The notes beneath the pieces are model-generated. The model saw only the letters and a program-made list of their open reading frames with translations. It had not been told where the DNA came from and did not search any database. DNA of 64,000 nt, from the NCBI RefSeq assembly GCF_036884655.1, contig NC_088355.1, positions 38,569,001 through 38,633,000 of the forward strand, written 5' to 3'. The position numbers were made by a program, and so were the translations under genes. This document shows, in pieces, positions 36,848 through 49,695 of the stretch; position 1 is the first letter of the stretch; each line of letters begins with the position of its first letter. This stretch comes from Musa acuminata AAA Group (Eukaryota > Streptophyta > Magnoliopsida > Zingiberales > Musaceae).

Positions 36848-37886
36848 ATGGCGAGATTCAGCGTCGAAGTCTGCTTGATCTCTGCTCGTGGCCTCCACCG
36901 CTCGTCGTCGTTCCTGAAGCCCCAGTGGTTCGCGGTCGGGTGGATAGATCCCAACTCCAAGTACTGCACCAAAGTGGACAGTTCTGGGAGCACCAATCCC
37001 ACCTGGAAAACCAAGTTTTCTGCAACCATCGATGAGGCGACCTCCAGCTTGCAGGCGCTGGCCTTGACGGTGGAAGTCTACAAGAGAGAACCCATCTTCC
37101 TGAGGGAGAAGCTTCAAGGTACTGCAGTGATTCCGCTGAAGGAATTCCTCGTCAAGTTTCTGAACGCTGCCGAGCCGTCGAGAGGTGGGATGAAGGAGAG
37201 CGGAAGCTTCCAGCTGCGCAAGCGGAATTCCACTAAGCCTCATGGATTCATCGACGTCTCCATCCACATCTCTGACAACACCCACCAATCCACGTCTCGC
37301 CAAGGTATGCGTCACTCTCCTACCGCAGTTTCCTTTCCTGAGTCGAAATGCTGCGTGTGCTTTCTTGCATCTACTTGCAGCAACGGACGAAGGGTTTAGG
37401 TACTCAGGCAACGAGGAAGGAATCACGTTAGCCATAGAAGACGGTCCAGTGATATCTTTCCCATCGTGTTCACAACCACCATCCCTTGGCGACGTCCACG
37501 GAGACTTCGCCAGGCACAGCCATCCTTGCAGCCTACCGAGACCACCAGCACACCCCTCCGCGAACTACCACAACACATTGGAGCCAGGTACAGGATACCA
37601 CAGAACTCCTACGCAGCCGCCGCCGCCACCGCCGCCGCCTTCAAACACTGGCTTCCTGCCGTCGCTGTTCCCGGGGACAGGCCCGCTGCCGGAGACTTAC
37701 GTGAACCCCCCATCGTCGTCGGGGCCGGCGAGACATGGCGGCACACCAGGATTCGGTATGGGGCTCGGAGCTGGAGCCTTGGCTGCCGGGGCCGTCATAT
37801 TTGGTGATGACTTCATGGCGGGTTCCAGCTTCCCGGCCGGCCTCGACGGCGGCAGCCTGACCGTATCAGCCGATCCTCTTCTCTAA
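36848..37886 (+). CDS. C2-domain protein, SRC2/BAP-like, with glycine-rich C-terminus
   Basis: Exons 36848..37304 and 37381..37886 (76-bp intron, phase 1) give 320 residues. Residues 1 to about 135 form a plant C2 domain: MARFSVEVCLISARGLHRSS, WFAVGWIDP, STNPTWKTKF, LTVEVYKREP and GTAVIPLKEFL. Usual C2 calcium ligands in loop 1 (an Asp-x-Asp type pattern) are absent here, so calcium-independent binding is likely. The linker is rich in Pro (eight prolines near residue 230) and Ser. The C-terminus GFGMGLGAGALAAGAVIFGD resembles the glycine-zipper end of SRC2-type proteins. The start lies in a good context (GACCATGGC). The exact role is unknown; relatives act in stress and membrane traffic. Confidence 0.88.
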
Positions 37887-39000
37887 GTCGCCCAGATGCA
37901 ACCGTGAACCGTGTTCCAAACTGGTCATTGGGCTTTGTGGATTCTACTCTATATGATCATAAGAGCTTCTTATAATATTACGTAATTAATTGAAAAAGAT
38001 TATAATTTTTTTTTATACTTATTAGGATTGATAATTATTTTTAGAATCTTAATAGGAACCAAATTGCTTCAAGATTAAGGAAAAAAAATCAAGTATATAA
38101 AGAAATATATAGTATTTAATTGTTCTATAAATATCTTTTACATAAAAAAACATGTAAAAATATATATTAACTTTTTTTTAGACTTATAAAGATATAATTT
38201 TTCTCAAAAAATTACGTAAAATTATATAAAGAGGGAGCTTTTTTTTTCATGTTACTTAATAGAATGAATTCTTGAAAAAAAATATATCTCTTTACACTTC
38301 CCTCTGTCCTCATTTTCAGAATTCCTTAACACCACCTTTTTTCTAACCTAGAAAAAAATTTTATATCTTAACAAACCAAAAAACACTCTAATGCAGTATA
38401 AAAACACTATAAACATAATATTTTAAGAAAATTTATAATATTGATATGATACTCTTGAAAACACTATAACATAATATAAAAACATTATAATTAGACCGAT
38501 TAGGATCGAAAGAAAAGAGAAAAAAAAATCCAAGTGTTAGGAAAAAAATATTTAATAAATTTTAAAAATGGGAGACACTTCCAATAAAAAAATAATTTCT
38601 TTTTTGAATGTCTTCATCGTCCAACACCTAAATACATAAAACATAATTATCTAATAATCAATTTATAATTATATGATTTAACAAATATGCAAGTAATTGA
38701 AATTTACACACCTACACATACTGCTTAAGAGATATGATCTTCTATCTTTGTGAAGCTCCATTACATGCTAATGGAAACAACCTCCTCCCCCAAGCAAAGT
38801 CATTTTCCCAAAATGGGAGGCATTCCCCCAAACCCTAACCCAACTTTTGACTTTGCGTCGCCTATATTTCCATGTTTGGTACTGTCCATTCTTTAAAAGC
38901 GACTACGTTTGCAATGGCAACCGTAAGCCAATACAATATCCATAAAGCCTTGATGAATCATGCCACCTCTCTTCCTCAATAACCCTAAGCACAATACACA

Positions 39001-39051
<51 letters not shown>

Positions 39052-42000
39052 TATAAAAAAATGAGCTGGTGTGTACTTTCATCATTGTCAGTCACAAAGA
39101 GCAGTGGCATGATCAGAAGAAAGATGTCTAGTGAAAACACCTTTCCAGGCAATGTCTCAAGAGAGCAGCAATATTTAATGGACACAGAGGGAGAGAGAGA
39201 AGAGAGGAAACAGTGTCTCGGAGTACTCGTCCAATGCTAAAGAGTTATTTGCAGAGGGCACCGAAGACATATTTTGATGAGTTGTAGATCTGAAGGCAGT
39301 GTACTTTCACTGTTGATGCACGAGGAGCTTCTGAAGCCTGTTCAGATCTGTGCTACAGTGGAAGAAACACTCATGCTGAGGCATTTTAAAGGTGTAGGAG
39401 TGCAGGGTTTCATGGCTGATACCCCTCACTACACCTCTCTCTCTCTCTCTCTGTCATTGACGCAAAGTCCAAGATGAGAGGAGCAACCCCATCGACAAGC
39501 GGGAATTGAAGGTCTCCCATACGTGCTATGAAGAACAGGGAAATGAGCTCAAGTCCCGAGCAACCACAGTGGAAGTGCAATTTCCTTGCTCGATACCCGG
39601 AGAGAAGAAGGTTGAAAGAGAAAGGGAAGAGGGTGCAAATGACATGGTGTTTCTTGATAGGCTTCACTGCAAACTACTACATAGGTAATGGGCAAAAGGA
39701 AGAGATGGAAGAAGCTTTCAAAGATGAGAAAGAGGAGCTCCCTTCAGTCCAAGTATGGAATGGAAGAGAGAGAATAATCTCCCGCATCATTCACTCATTC
39801 ACACAGTAGGTAGCTCAAGTCCGAGACCTCTCCTGTCTGCTGCTGTGCGGTGGCGAGAACTGTCACTTCCTTTCCACTGAGTGTGTGAATGAATGAGTCG
39901 GCAGCTGATTCAAACCCCAATACCACCCATGAGTGGACTGAAGGAAGCTCTCTCACACATATTTCTAAAGCTCCTCCGGATTCTCAGATCGCAAGAATGT
40001 CAAAGACCAAAAAAAAAAGGGTTCCATTTTCATTTTGAGACTTTGGATTCAATCATGAAATTATAGTCGATTATGTACCAACATCTTGTATTGCTTACAA
40101 AGATTAAAGAAGCAAGTAAGCTATATGTATCTAAGTTGCAGACAATGAAGTCTTACTTGTGAAACAATCAAAGAACAAGTAAAATAGCAATCATGATGTC
40201 CACACAAGAAGCTTCTTCTTTTGGGGGAATGATATAGTATGCTCAACAGCACCTCTTTGTGTGCTATAGAATCCTATCCATCACTGGAAAGATCCAATGC
40301 AAGGGAATGAATGGTAAGTTGCTTCAAGTGGCCACTGGCCACCACTGTAGCTTTGTGATTGATGGCTACATTACCAAATAAATGGTCGAAAGAAGATGTC
40401 AGCAGCTTAAATTTTATTACCAATTTGGGAGCAATCTATCATTCATTCATTCTTCTTCCTAACCAAAAAGCTGGAGCCACTCATTTTGTATTGGGAAAAG
40501 GGAGGAGTTGATCAAAAAGCCATACTACCCCATTAGAAAAAATAGGTATTACTGTGAGAACCAAATCCCCTCATCAAGCACAGATTCGTGTGAGCAGCCA
40601 AGAACAAGGTGATCAAAATAAGATGTGGAATGAAAATATGATGTTGATTTGCAATTTTTTTTCTGGGGTATGTATATCCATGAAACCTAAATTTCAAGGA
40701 TGATAACACCACTAGAAGAGGATAACATAGCAAGAATAACTTGTCTATGGGAGGAAAGAACAGTCAAATTAGAGAAATCTTTCATAGTAGTAAATATACT
40801 CAGGATTAAGAAGAATCAAACATGAGGCTATATAGTTAATTGCACACTCAAACCTCTTATTTTGTTTTGGCAGATGTAGTCAGAACCTTGATATGATTCC
40901 AACAAAGAAGCCAATGGTTAGAATGAATCACCAACTACAACTTCTAACCTCATCAGAAGTTGTCAGGAAGACGAACAATTAACTCAGGGAAAACACAAAA
41001 CTATTGTGCATGATGTAACAACAGAAGAACTTTATTGTTCAAAGTTCTGCAAGAGAAAAACCATCGAGTGAGACCCTTACACAGATTAAGATCATCTGTG
41101 AGATCCAATTTCCTCCAGAAGCACAGTCCTTTACATGATTACCATGTATATGTTTAGAGAGAGAGAGAGAGAGGGAGAGAGAGGGAAAGAGAGTGTCACC
41201 TTTAGAGTTCTTCTCAGGAAAGGGAAGTAGTAGGACCCCGGAAGCCCTAGAGCTGGGAAGGCGTGTATTGCACAAGGGGCTGTCTCACCTTCGGAACCCT
41301 AATTCCTATTTCTCACCAGTCAAAGCTGCAGAGATGGCAACAGGGAAAGAAAGGAGAAAGATTCTGAAACAAATGAGATTCCGAAGAACATGACCGGAAA
41401 CAAAGGAGGGGGATCATGGCATATTAGCAGTATGTGTATCAGGAGACGAGCAAATCGAACAAGAAAGGGAGAAAGCACAAGGCAAAGCAGATGTTGGCAG
41501 CATATCAGCAAGCGAAGCAGATTTCCTATCATCGAGTTTGCAGTAGCGGCCTGTGTGCACAAAGGGGAGAAGGCAAACAAACGCATAGCCCAAGATGAAA
41601 CCTGTGAAGGAAAGATACATATACAGGTTGATTGGTTCCAGGCCACAGAGGAGGATGAGAACTGTTGGTTGACAGCGACGCGAGGCAGGCGTTGGGTGAT
41701 CCAAACACAATGTGAAGAGGATTCATCAGAGTGACTTCTTCGAGTTATCTAACCCCTGGAGCAGAGATCCAAGCAAGTGGGGTGCGTCCAAAGGTCCAAA
41801 AGCAGACATCGATGCAGGTGCAGGCCAAAGCTCGGTGTGTGGCGTACTGCCCCTTTGACCGCCTTCTTCTCCCCCGATAGGGCGAGTTAAACAGTACTAA
41901 GCGATAGTGGAGCTCCCCATAATGGCTGGGCCCGGATGCGGCAGCGTGCCACTGTAGCGAAGCAGGAGGGAGACCCAAGCTAAATCTAGCCTGCAAAACC

Positions 42001-42353
42001 CCTCCTCCCACCTTGCATAATCGGAGGACTCGAGAGATCGCTTGAGGCATGCAGCTGTACCCATGGAAGAGCATGGCATTGAATGGCTGTGTAAGAAAAG
42101 GAGCCGTCGTGCATGGATGGATCATCACCAATCAAAGGTCATCCCGAGAACCTGGACAGTCGCAGCATAGTACTTTTTGTCGCCCTATCTGACGGCCATC
42201 GATGATGACGATGCCAGATTTCCTGCACCATGCTCATCCTATGAGACCCAACATCATCCCAATCCCGAACGCCCAATGTATCCTGAATCGATACCTCGAC
42301 TGGCTCTAAGTCTTCATCGCATTTTCGTGCAGAATTCGCACGCAAGGAGAGAA

Positions 42354-42384
<31 letters not shown>

Positions 42385-43250
42385 GAAGAGCTGACCTTGC
42401 GTCGGTGTTGACACAAGGAAGGAGCTCCATGACATCAGCGCAGGCGTCGGGGCCCACCACCCTCGTGAGAGGACGCATCCCTGCCGCCTGTCTCGGTGGA
42501 GACAAACGAGCACTGCCCCACTGGCTATGCCATCGTCTTCCACTGTTCCGTCCTCGATCCGCTGGTAATGACCCGACAGCCTTTGTGGGCGCACCGTAAA
42601 AAGGGGCAAATATTGTGTGACTCCTTGATAAAGGCTCACCCGTGTCCACCTACCCGCCATTGAACCGAAGGACACGTACGGCACGGATGGATTGATCGAT
42701 CGATCGAGCCCGATGCAGATCGGGACCAATTGCGATGGGAGGCCCACCGACGGGGGCCCACGACGGGGTACAGCGCCGTCCAGCTCGGATTAGCGACCCA
42801 CGTGGCGAGACATCTCACAGCAAAATTTGCCTATTTTTCTTTTATTATATTATCTCACTCTTTTTTTGTATTTTTGTTTCAATTATAAATACTTTTCTCA
42901 CAGACTCGTAAAGAGCGCAGTGCAAACAGGGCGTCTTCCACTTTGGACTCCTCACACTCGGACCCCACGAGCTGGATCCGTGGAGCCCACCGAAACACCG
43001 AGGCAGGCGATCTCGTCCTTCCACATCCGCCGCCCGATCTTCATCGGACGGATGGCGTCTCATCAGTCATTCTTTCACAAAACCCCCTGTGCGGTCGTAA
43101 ACTTATGTGAAAATGATGGAATCGGAACGTTCGAAAAAGGGGCTTATAGGAAAAGAAAATTCCCAGTGAGGACGTAAAAGAAAAGTGATGGAGGGGCATT
43201 TTTGGGAATTAAAGAAATGACGGTGGGGTTTTACCTTTTTTTATCATGTG
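37887..43250. other. Intergenic, 5.4 kb, no recognised gene
   Basis: The stretch is very AT-rich to about 38700, then mixed. It holds (TA)n at 39003-39048 and CT/GA tracts near 39437-39452, 41158-41185 and 42355-42380. Open frames of 60-200 codons between 39.3 and 43.2 kb cross these repeats, have no family resemblance and are not accepted. Bases 41.2-42.8 kb are GC-richer, so an untranslated or non-coding RNA exon is possible. Confidence 0.55.
39003..39048. repeat. (TA)n microsatellite
   Basis: About 23 TA units without interruption. Confidence 0.97.
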
Positions 43251-43503
43251 GTTTTGTTGAGGTACGCGAGTCGTATTCGTTCTCCCGTCTCCTCTCTCCG
43301 TACCGCGACAGGAATTATTTTCCGTCGGTAATTTCTGCAGAGATTTTAGGGCTCTTCGAAGTCCTAATCTCGCTGGAATTCGATCGCGATCGCTGGAATT
43401 TTGTCCGCTTGTGGTGGGGGATTTGATTCGGAGGCCATCCAAATCGGTCGGACCTCTCTCTCTGTCTCTCTCTCTCGCTTGCCCGGGGGGGATCTGTGTT
43501 GCC

Positions 43504-43539
43504 TTTCTCGCTGAAGTTTCCTCCGGCTTCAGCGAGAAA
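43504..43539 (+). repeat. 13-bp perfect hairpin in the likely DUF1191 leader
   Basis: TTTCTCGCTGAAG (43504-43516), a 10-base loop, then its exact reverse complement CTTCAGCGAGAAA (43527-43539). It lies in GC-rich DNA that looks like a 5' untranslated exon, ending with CTTCAG|GTACTG at 43806. Confidence 0.8.
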
Positions 43540-44041
43540 GATTTCGATCTGAGCCGTTGCTGTCGGATTTAAGCTTGCTGGTTCTTCTCTTACTGGGTGG
43601 CATTTGGAAGTGTGGGTTTTTTTTTGTCTGGTAGTCGGCTGGTATTTTGTTGAGCTTCACTGTTGCAGAGAAGAGGAATTTCGAGAAGTTATCTGGCAAT
43701 TCGGAGGCTTTTTGGTGCTTTCTCTTTCGTATATGATTTAGAGAGATTGAGAAAGCAGACACATTGTTGAAGTTTGAGGCAGTCATGGTCTTCTGCGTGC
43801 TTCAGGTACTGCAGACAAATCATAGCTTATGATCTTCGATTTTTGCTGTTTTGTTATGAATTCATATGAATGTAGCAAAGAATGAAGCCTAATTTCTGAA
43901 AGCTGAAATCTTTCTTTCTGGGGAATTATATCCCTTTGTTGGCTACAAGTTGATCTTATTCTCAGCACTCTTTAAAGTTTCTTATTCATAATTGGACCTC
44001 AGCGTGGCCTCTTATACAGATAGAGGAGGAATAAGAAGATT

Positions 44042-44168
44042 ATGTTGTGTAGCCTCTCCAACCCGTTGCTGTATCTGGATCCCTCTCATGGTGGTGAGGA
44101 TTTTGGATGTTAGTACTGAATCTATATTGATGGGCATCCTTGAAAGATGCTTTCTGAAAAGCTCTTAA
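44042..44168 (+). promoter_or_regulatory. Upstream open reading frames before DUF1191
   Basis: One uORF runs 44042-44113 (23 codons plus stop). A second starts at 44088 with an in-frame ATG at 44130 and ends at 44168. The second overlaps the first main-frame ATG (44147) and stops 5 bases before the next in-frame ATG at 44174. They matter only if this DNA is in the mature mRNA, which is likely but unproven. Confidence 0.5.
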
Positions 44169-45115
44169 AACCAATGGAGTTCATTCACCACTTAGTGATT
44201 GCATTATTTGGGGTGTTATTTGCGTGCCAGTGTAAAGCCCAATCTCCGGGCACATCTACAAGCACTGCAGGATCATTAGATTCTCTCCTTCAGGACTATG
44301 CTTACCGTGCATTTGTTCACCCCCACACTGGAGTTATCTATGATGGTACTGTCTCTTCCAATCTCACTGGCATCAAGATTGCGGCAATGAGGCTCAAAAG
44401 TGGGAGCCTGTGGAAGAGAGGAGTTGAGAGCTATAAGGAATTCGAGATCCCAGAGGGCATTATTGTGCAGCCATATGTAGAAAGGCTGGTTCTGGTTTAC
44501 CATAATCTGGGCAACTGGTCTTCTTTCTACTATCCTCTTCCCGGTTACACCTACCTGTCTCCTGTGCTTGGTCTTCTTGCTTATGATGCAGCAAATTTGT
44601 CAGCTACCAACTTGCCTGAATTAAATGTTGCTTCGAAATCACCCATATCCATTAATTTCACAAACATCATCTCTGTGCCAAGCGGTGCAATTGCCAGATG
44701 CGTTCAGTTTGGTTTAGGTGGCTCACCGGATTTTAGAGACTTGGTATCGAGCAGTATTTGCTCCACATATGGACAGGGCCACTTCTCCATTGTGGTCAAT
44801 TCCAGTGAGATTACTCCTCCTCCAGCACCAGGTGTAGCTCCACCGCCAGGGCCAAATCATATTGGTTCTAAGAGTAACAAGTCTAAGTTGTGGAAGATAG
44901 TTGGAGGAGTGGTTGGTGGAATTGTTGCTTTAATTCTCTTGGCTCTGCTGGTTTGCTGGATGCACCAGTATAAACATTACAAGAAGATGGCACAGATGGA
45001 GCAGCATGCAGATGCAGGAGTCTCGTTACATACAGCAAGGGTTGGAAATACACAGGTTCCTGTGGCTTCAGTGGCAAGGACACAGCCATTCCTTGAGAAT
45101 GAACTTGTTGCTTAA
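44147..45115 (+). CDS. DUF1191 family membrane protein
   Basis: Single-exon gene for 322 residues, plant-specific, function unknown. The N-terminus has a secretory signal (MEFIHHLVIALFGVLFACQ, starting at Met-10) cleaved probably near CKAQS. The extracellular domain contains SLDSLLQDYAYRAF, GVIYDGTVSSNLTG, YVERLVLVYHNLGNWS and several N-x-S/T sites. A Pro-rich stretch (TPPPAPGVAPPPGP) leads to one membrane helix, IVGGVVGGIVALILLALLVCW, shown here by its ends at about residues 252-272. The cytosolic tail is about 50 residues, begins KHYKKMAQME and ends FLENELVA. The first ATG (44147) adds nine residues before the signal; the second (44174) gives a more standard signal peptide. The leader is probably spliced. 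Confidence 0.92.
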   Translation: MLSEKLLKPMEFIHHLVIALFGVLFACQCKAQSPGTSTSTAGSLDSLLQDYAYRAFVHPHTGVIYDGTVSSNLTGIKIAAMRLKSGSLWKRGVESYKEFEIPEGIIVQPYVERLVLVYHNLGNWSSFYYPLPGYTYLSPVLGLLAYDAANLSATNLPELNVASKSPISINFTNIISVPSGAIARCVQFGLGGSPDFRDLVSSSICSTYGQGHFSIVVNSSEITPPPAPGVAPPPGPNHIGSKSNKSKLWKIVGGVVGGIVALILLALLVCWMHQYKHYKKMAQMEQHADAGVSLHTARVGNTQVPVASVARTQPFLENELVA

Positions 45116-48100
45116 GTGCTGTTGTTGCTTCAGTGCAGGAGCCCCTTCAAGGTTGGAACAGTTATTCAAGTGTTGCATATATACATATAGAACGAGCATA
45201 TATACAGCCATTGCCATTTTTCTTTTGACTTTGTGTTGGTTGAAATGAAATTTTCCTGATTCGAGACAGGATCAGGCATTCTTTTGGGGAAGTCATTGTT
45301 GTGTTCAGATTGTTCAGTTCCTGATTGTTCGCTGTTACTATCGTCTTTATTGAAATGTCTACTGTATGTAAAAAGCACCACAGAGCATGTTGAACAATTT
45401 CAATTCATTTGTTGGATACTGTTTTAGAGGGATCTTTGCTGATAAAACTGAGAAATGTTTTACTGGAGGCATATTACATATTTGTACAAGTTCCTCGATT
45501 CTTCTTTACATGGAGACATAAGAATCAATAGCATAGAGCTGGTTAAGATGTGAGGAACCGGCATCAGCCATGAGAATCAATGCTTTGGCTGCTCATCGGG
45601 ATGAATGAGAATATTATCGTCACAAAAGTGATGACAAGTATGTAGGAACAAACCAGGTTCATGGAACAAATACAAAACCTTGGTTCTTTCTTCTTGGCAT
45701 GTTGTTGTCTTCTTCCATTATGATTCCACATCAGGTTTCCCAGAATTCTACGGTACCGGCTCGAACACTAAGAATCATTCCTACCTCATGTGCTTTTTCT
45801 TTCAGTTTGGAGTCACTTGTATCCATTGTCTACACTACTTGAATGCTCTTGTTGTTGGAGGCTGAAATGTGTTGTAGCTCGCTGAGAAGTTCAAATTTCT
45901 CATTGTCCTGTCCTAAATATCAAGAGATAATTTCTTCCAAAACAGATGGGTTGTCCAATGAGATGGGATTTCTTTGTGCCCAAACCATCTAACCACTGGC
46001 AATTAATTAATGCTTGCGTGCACATCAAAACTTGTTTCATTGAGAAGTAAAGTTGAAGAAACATAAACATGAAGCTTTGGCATTTGATTGCCCTCCCATC
46101 TCTGATTTGGTGATTGAGGTGAAAAGTGCTGCAACCTGAATAAAGCATGTTTAGAGCATAATTAGAGCTCATTAGTGCGTCAAAGAAGCGGCCGTATCCA
46201 AGTGGAAGATTCTTAAATTTTAATCTGAAATTTATGTTGCTCATATATAAAAGAAAAGATGCCTTTCCACAAAATAAAAAAGAAAAGAAAAGTGCACTGC
46301 TAAAGATAGATGCTAATTTTTCTTTTAATAAAATAATTATTACATCAAAAAACATACAAGACATTAATGCTTAACATTACATTAATCGACCCCAATGTCT
46401 CTGTCGAGAGATCTATATTTGCATGTGCCAAACGTGAGACCTATCAATTATATAACATTGAATTAACCAACCTGGATGTCTCTGTATGAAGTTTGCTGGA
46501 TTAGAATTGTGACTATGGATGCCTCTATTGTCTGATACAATTGAGATAGTAGAGGCGTTTGTGATGAATGATCCATGGTTGAGACATGGGATTTGCATGA
46601 TGCTTTTTAGGTTGGCTAAGTAGAGAGGTTTCATGCGCAAAACTGATTGTTTGTGTCATGCAATACATTAAATCATAACATATCTGCAAGATAGCATTTT
46701 GAAGGAATATTATGAACAGCTTTAAAAAAAACTAGAATTATTGCTGAACATTTAGGGGTTGCAAAGTGCCAACAGAATTAGTGTCTAATGATGATTGTGT
46801 CGTCCCAAATTTTATGTTTCACCAAAAGCAATAACAACAATAATTTGTCGGTGCATTTGCTCGTTAATTAACATTCGCTCGTTAATTAACATTCTTCCTT
46901 TTTGCATGTCAATGACTAATACAAAATTGTAAAACCAGCTAAGTTCATCACAAACGGTGGCCCTGCGAAAATACAGGAAAAGGCCAATTAAAAAGAACAT
47001 GATCACAACCAAGAAATTGTATACTGTACCAGTTTCAAAAAAGCTACAAAGAAGTCCAGTAAGTTTTCGACAATGTATGTAGCTGGATCTAGCCAGGGCA
47101 GCCGAATTGACATCAGTAGAACTGTTAAACCAAACTGCATGTCATCTCTCCGAATTATTGATTAAAATTTCAAATTACAAACTTGACTAGGGTTCTGGAA
47201 TTGGCCAGTTGTCCGAACAAAAGCAACAAACACAAAGCTCTTAGAAGTGCAAAGCTCATTTATTGTCAAAGGGGGATTTGCTTCTAAGATGACCCATCTG
47301 ATGCATAATCACTACCTGGAGCAAAGAGAACAAATTAAAACATATACGACGTCGTTCTTTAGTTTGAAGAGATTGGCGCAATAGCTCAATGTAAAGAAAA
47401 CATATTGGGCTTCTAGTTTCTAGTGAAGGTCAAAGTAAACCAAACAAAACTATGTAAAATAGCATATGAAGAATCACGTAGAGACCATCTGTGACTGCAG
47501 ATCCCTAAAGTTTACGTACATAAAATTTTCCATTTTGGAAATTCTTATAAAGAAAAGAAGCTGAATTAGATCATTACAACAAAAATCATAGGCGAGGATC
47601 ACCACCTACATGAACTTAAAAAAAAAAACCAAACCCTCTGCACCACATGCAACAACCTGTTGCGAGGCTGCTATTGTCACTGGATGAAGTGGAAGCCACA
47701 ACCAAAGGCGGCCCCAGCAATTAACAACAGCTGAGACACTGCAGTTGAGCTAACACATAAGCAACTATACAATCAGCACAACCCTCATTTTCCAGCCAGA
47801 TTGACATGGGAAGAAGGAAGAGAAAAGTATATAGTAGCATCATCTACTATTATAAAAGCTTGTTAAAGTGGTATATAAGCTCTTCAAAAAGTGACTCACT
47901 CTAGACTTTCATGTCTATAGGGAGTAAGAATGCCCAATGGGTATATAAAGATTTGTTCCTCAAAGTCACCATTAGGGTTAGTTTCCACAAATAAATGCAA
48001 AATTAATAATAATAATTAAACAAGATTCATAATGAAAATGGAAGATGAAATGATGCCATCTCTAAAAGAATATATTGAACAATAAAAAGCATGCCATAGT

Positions 48101-49695
48101 AACAAATGAAACACTATTGTCAACAGATGTATTTCATACGTTGTACAGTGTCGCTTTACATGATAAGATTCAGTATTTGTCTTTGCTCTTCTTCCTTTCT
48201 CTATTTGTTTCTTAGGATAAAGATAACAGGAACTTTCGATCAAAGAAATGCAATCACCACAAGATACAAAATTCCCGACACGTGCAAATAAACATGAGCA
48301 AATAAAGATCACCCTCAAATTCGAATCAGTTTTCAGCACTAACTAAATGCCCTTGGAAATGACCAAATTGGTGGATGCAACATTATTTACCCACATATTA
48401 TGGACTAAATATAACTTAAAATCTCCTGGAACATGTCCTAATAACAAGTTCAGCCAAACTCCTGACACTGTAAAGGTGTTGTCAAACAATATATGGGAGT
48501 TTCACTAATAAATCAAGTATTGATATTTAACCCACTGCTTTTACTATCTGCACACACCTGCTTACCTTGTACTAAGCACACACCAGCCAATGTGATGAGT
48601 AACCCACAACTTTTACTATCTGCAAGCAATGTATTTTACTCCACGTTAAAATGAATGCACCCTTTATAATTGTGCCTCTTTGACGGAGAACAAATAAAAT
48701 GGAGGGGTTAATTATTACTCCAATATGCCTTTCATATTTCTTCCTCTCATTCTCTTTCAATGTCCAACCCTCATGTTCTCTTTCTTCCTCTTATACGAAA
48801 AAAGGAGGCCTAAGTGTTGGCAACCGACCCTGTAAAGGTCAACCATGCTGACAGGAAGCGGCAGCCATGAAATCCAAGATTCAGTAATTGGCACGGACCA
48901 CAAAAGTACATATGTTTCAAATCCAATCTGTTGTTGGTTTTCATGTGCACCTTTTTTTACAAATTAATATTATCATCCCACTCAGTTTGAACATGCTCAG
49001 AGTGAACAGCTCTATAAATTTCCTAACCACAGTGCTTAAACATAAAACACATCTCAATCATGATCAAGCTTATATGTTTTAAGATACTCCAAAATTAGTA
49101 CAAGCAATCTATAACGTTTTGGTCATAATTTTAAAAAAACCATATAATTGGTTCCATCAAATTTAATGGTGAGGTGATTCATAGATGATGAAAACGACAG
49201 AACATCTTGATTGTGCCAAAGCCCTTCAGCATGTATATAAAGGCCAACTATCGTATTTTTTATAGTAAGACTATAAACGGGGACCTAAAAAACCAAATGA
49301 GTAAAACATCCGTAACAATTACAAATTTCCATCGATTAAGTGGCTGAGATAAACTTTCTGTGAACCATCCTATGCTCAGGTTTCTTCACCAGCCCAAATG
49401 GGTCTAGTCATTGCTGAACTAATCTCTAGTGTAAGCCTATTATCTTCTATCAATTGTCGTTTGAATCATATCCATGTATCTAGGCATCAAAAGATCAATA
49501 TAATACTCATGGGCAGAAAAAACGTAACTTTCGCATCAAATCATCAGGGAGTTCGACTGCCTCCAAAAAGAAAGTTCCTACCTAGTTTATGAGACGATAA
49601 AAACCAGCAACCCTAACCCTAGAACCATCCAACAAAAAGTGATCGAGAAAGAAAATGAAAGCAATAAACTTAAATAACCAACAACAACAACAGAC
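45116..49695. other. Intergenic, 4.6 kb, no recognised gene
   Basis: DUF1191 3' UTR occupies roughly the first 300 bases; the last part is NDUFA1 3' UTR on the minus strand. Between them I see AT-rich DNA and short frames without family resemblance on either strand. An 18-bp tandem repeat is listed separately. Confidence 0.65.
46859..46894. repeat. 18-bp tandem repeat, two copies
   Basis: GCTCGTTAATTAACATTC occurs twice head to tail; each copy contains a PacI-like TTAATTAA palindrome. Confidence 0.9.

Noticed and set aside
42714..42726. 13-base match TGCAGATCGGGAC to the 3' part of miR168.
   Set aside because: The other eight positions fit poorly and no star-strand sequence or hairpin follows. 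The match sits in a local palindrome (CCCGAT..ATCGGG). Treated as chance.
42139..42747. 202-codon minus-strand open frame.
   Set aside because: It crosses a (CT)n microsatellite that reads as poly Glu-Arg, has no recognisable domain and overlaps plus-strand frames of equal length.
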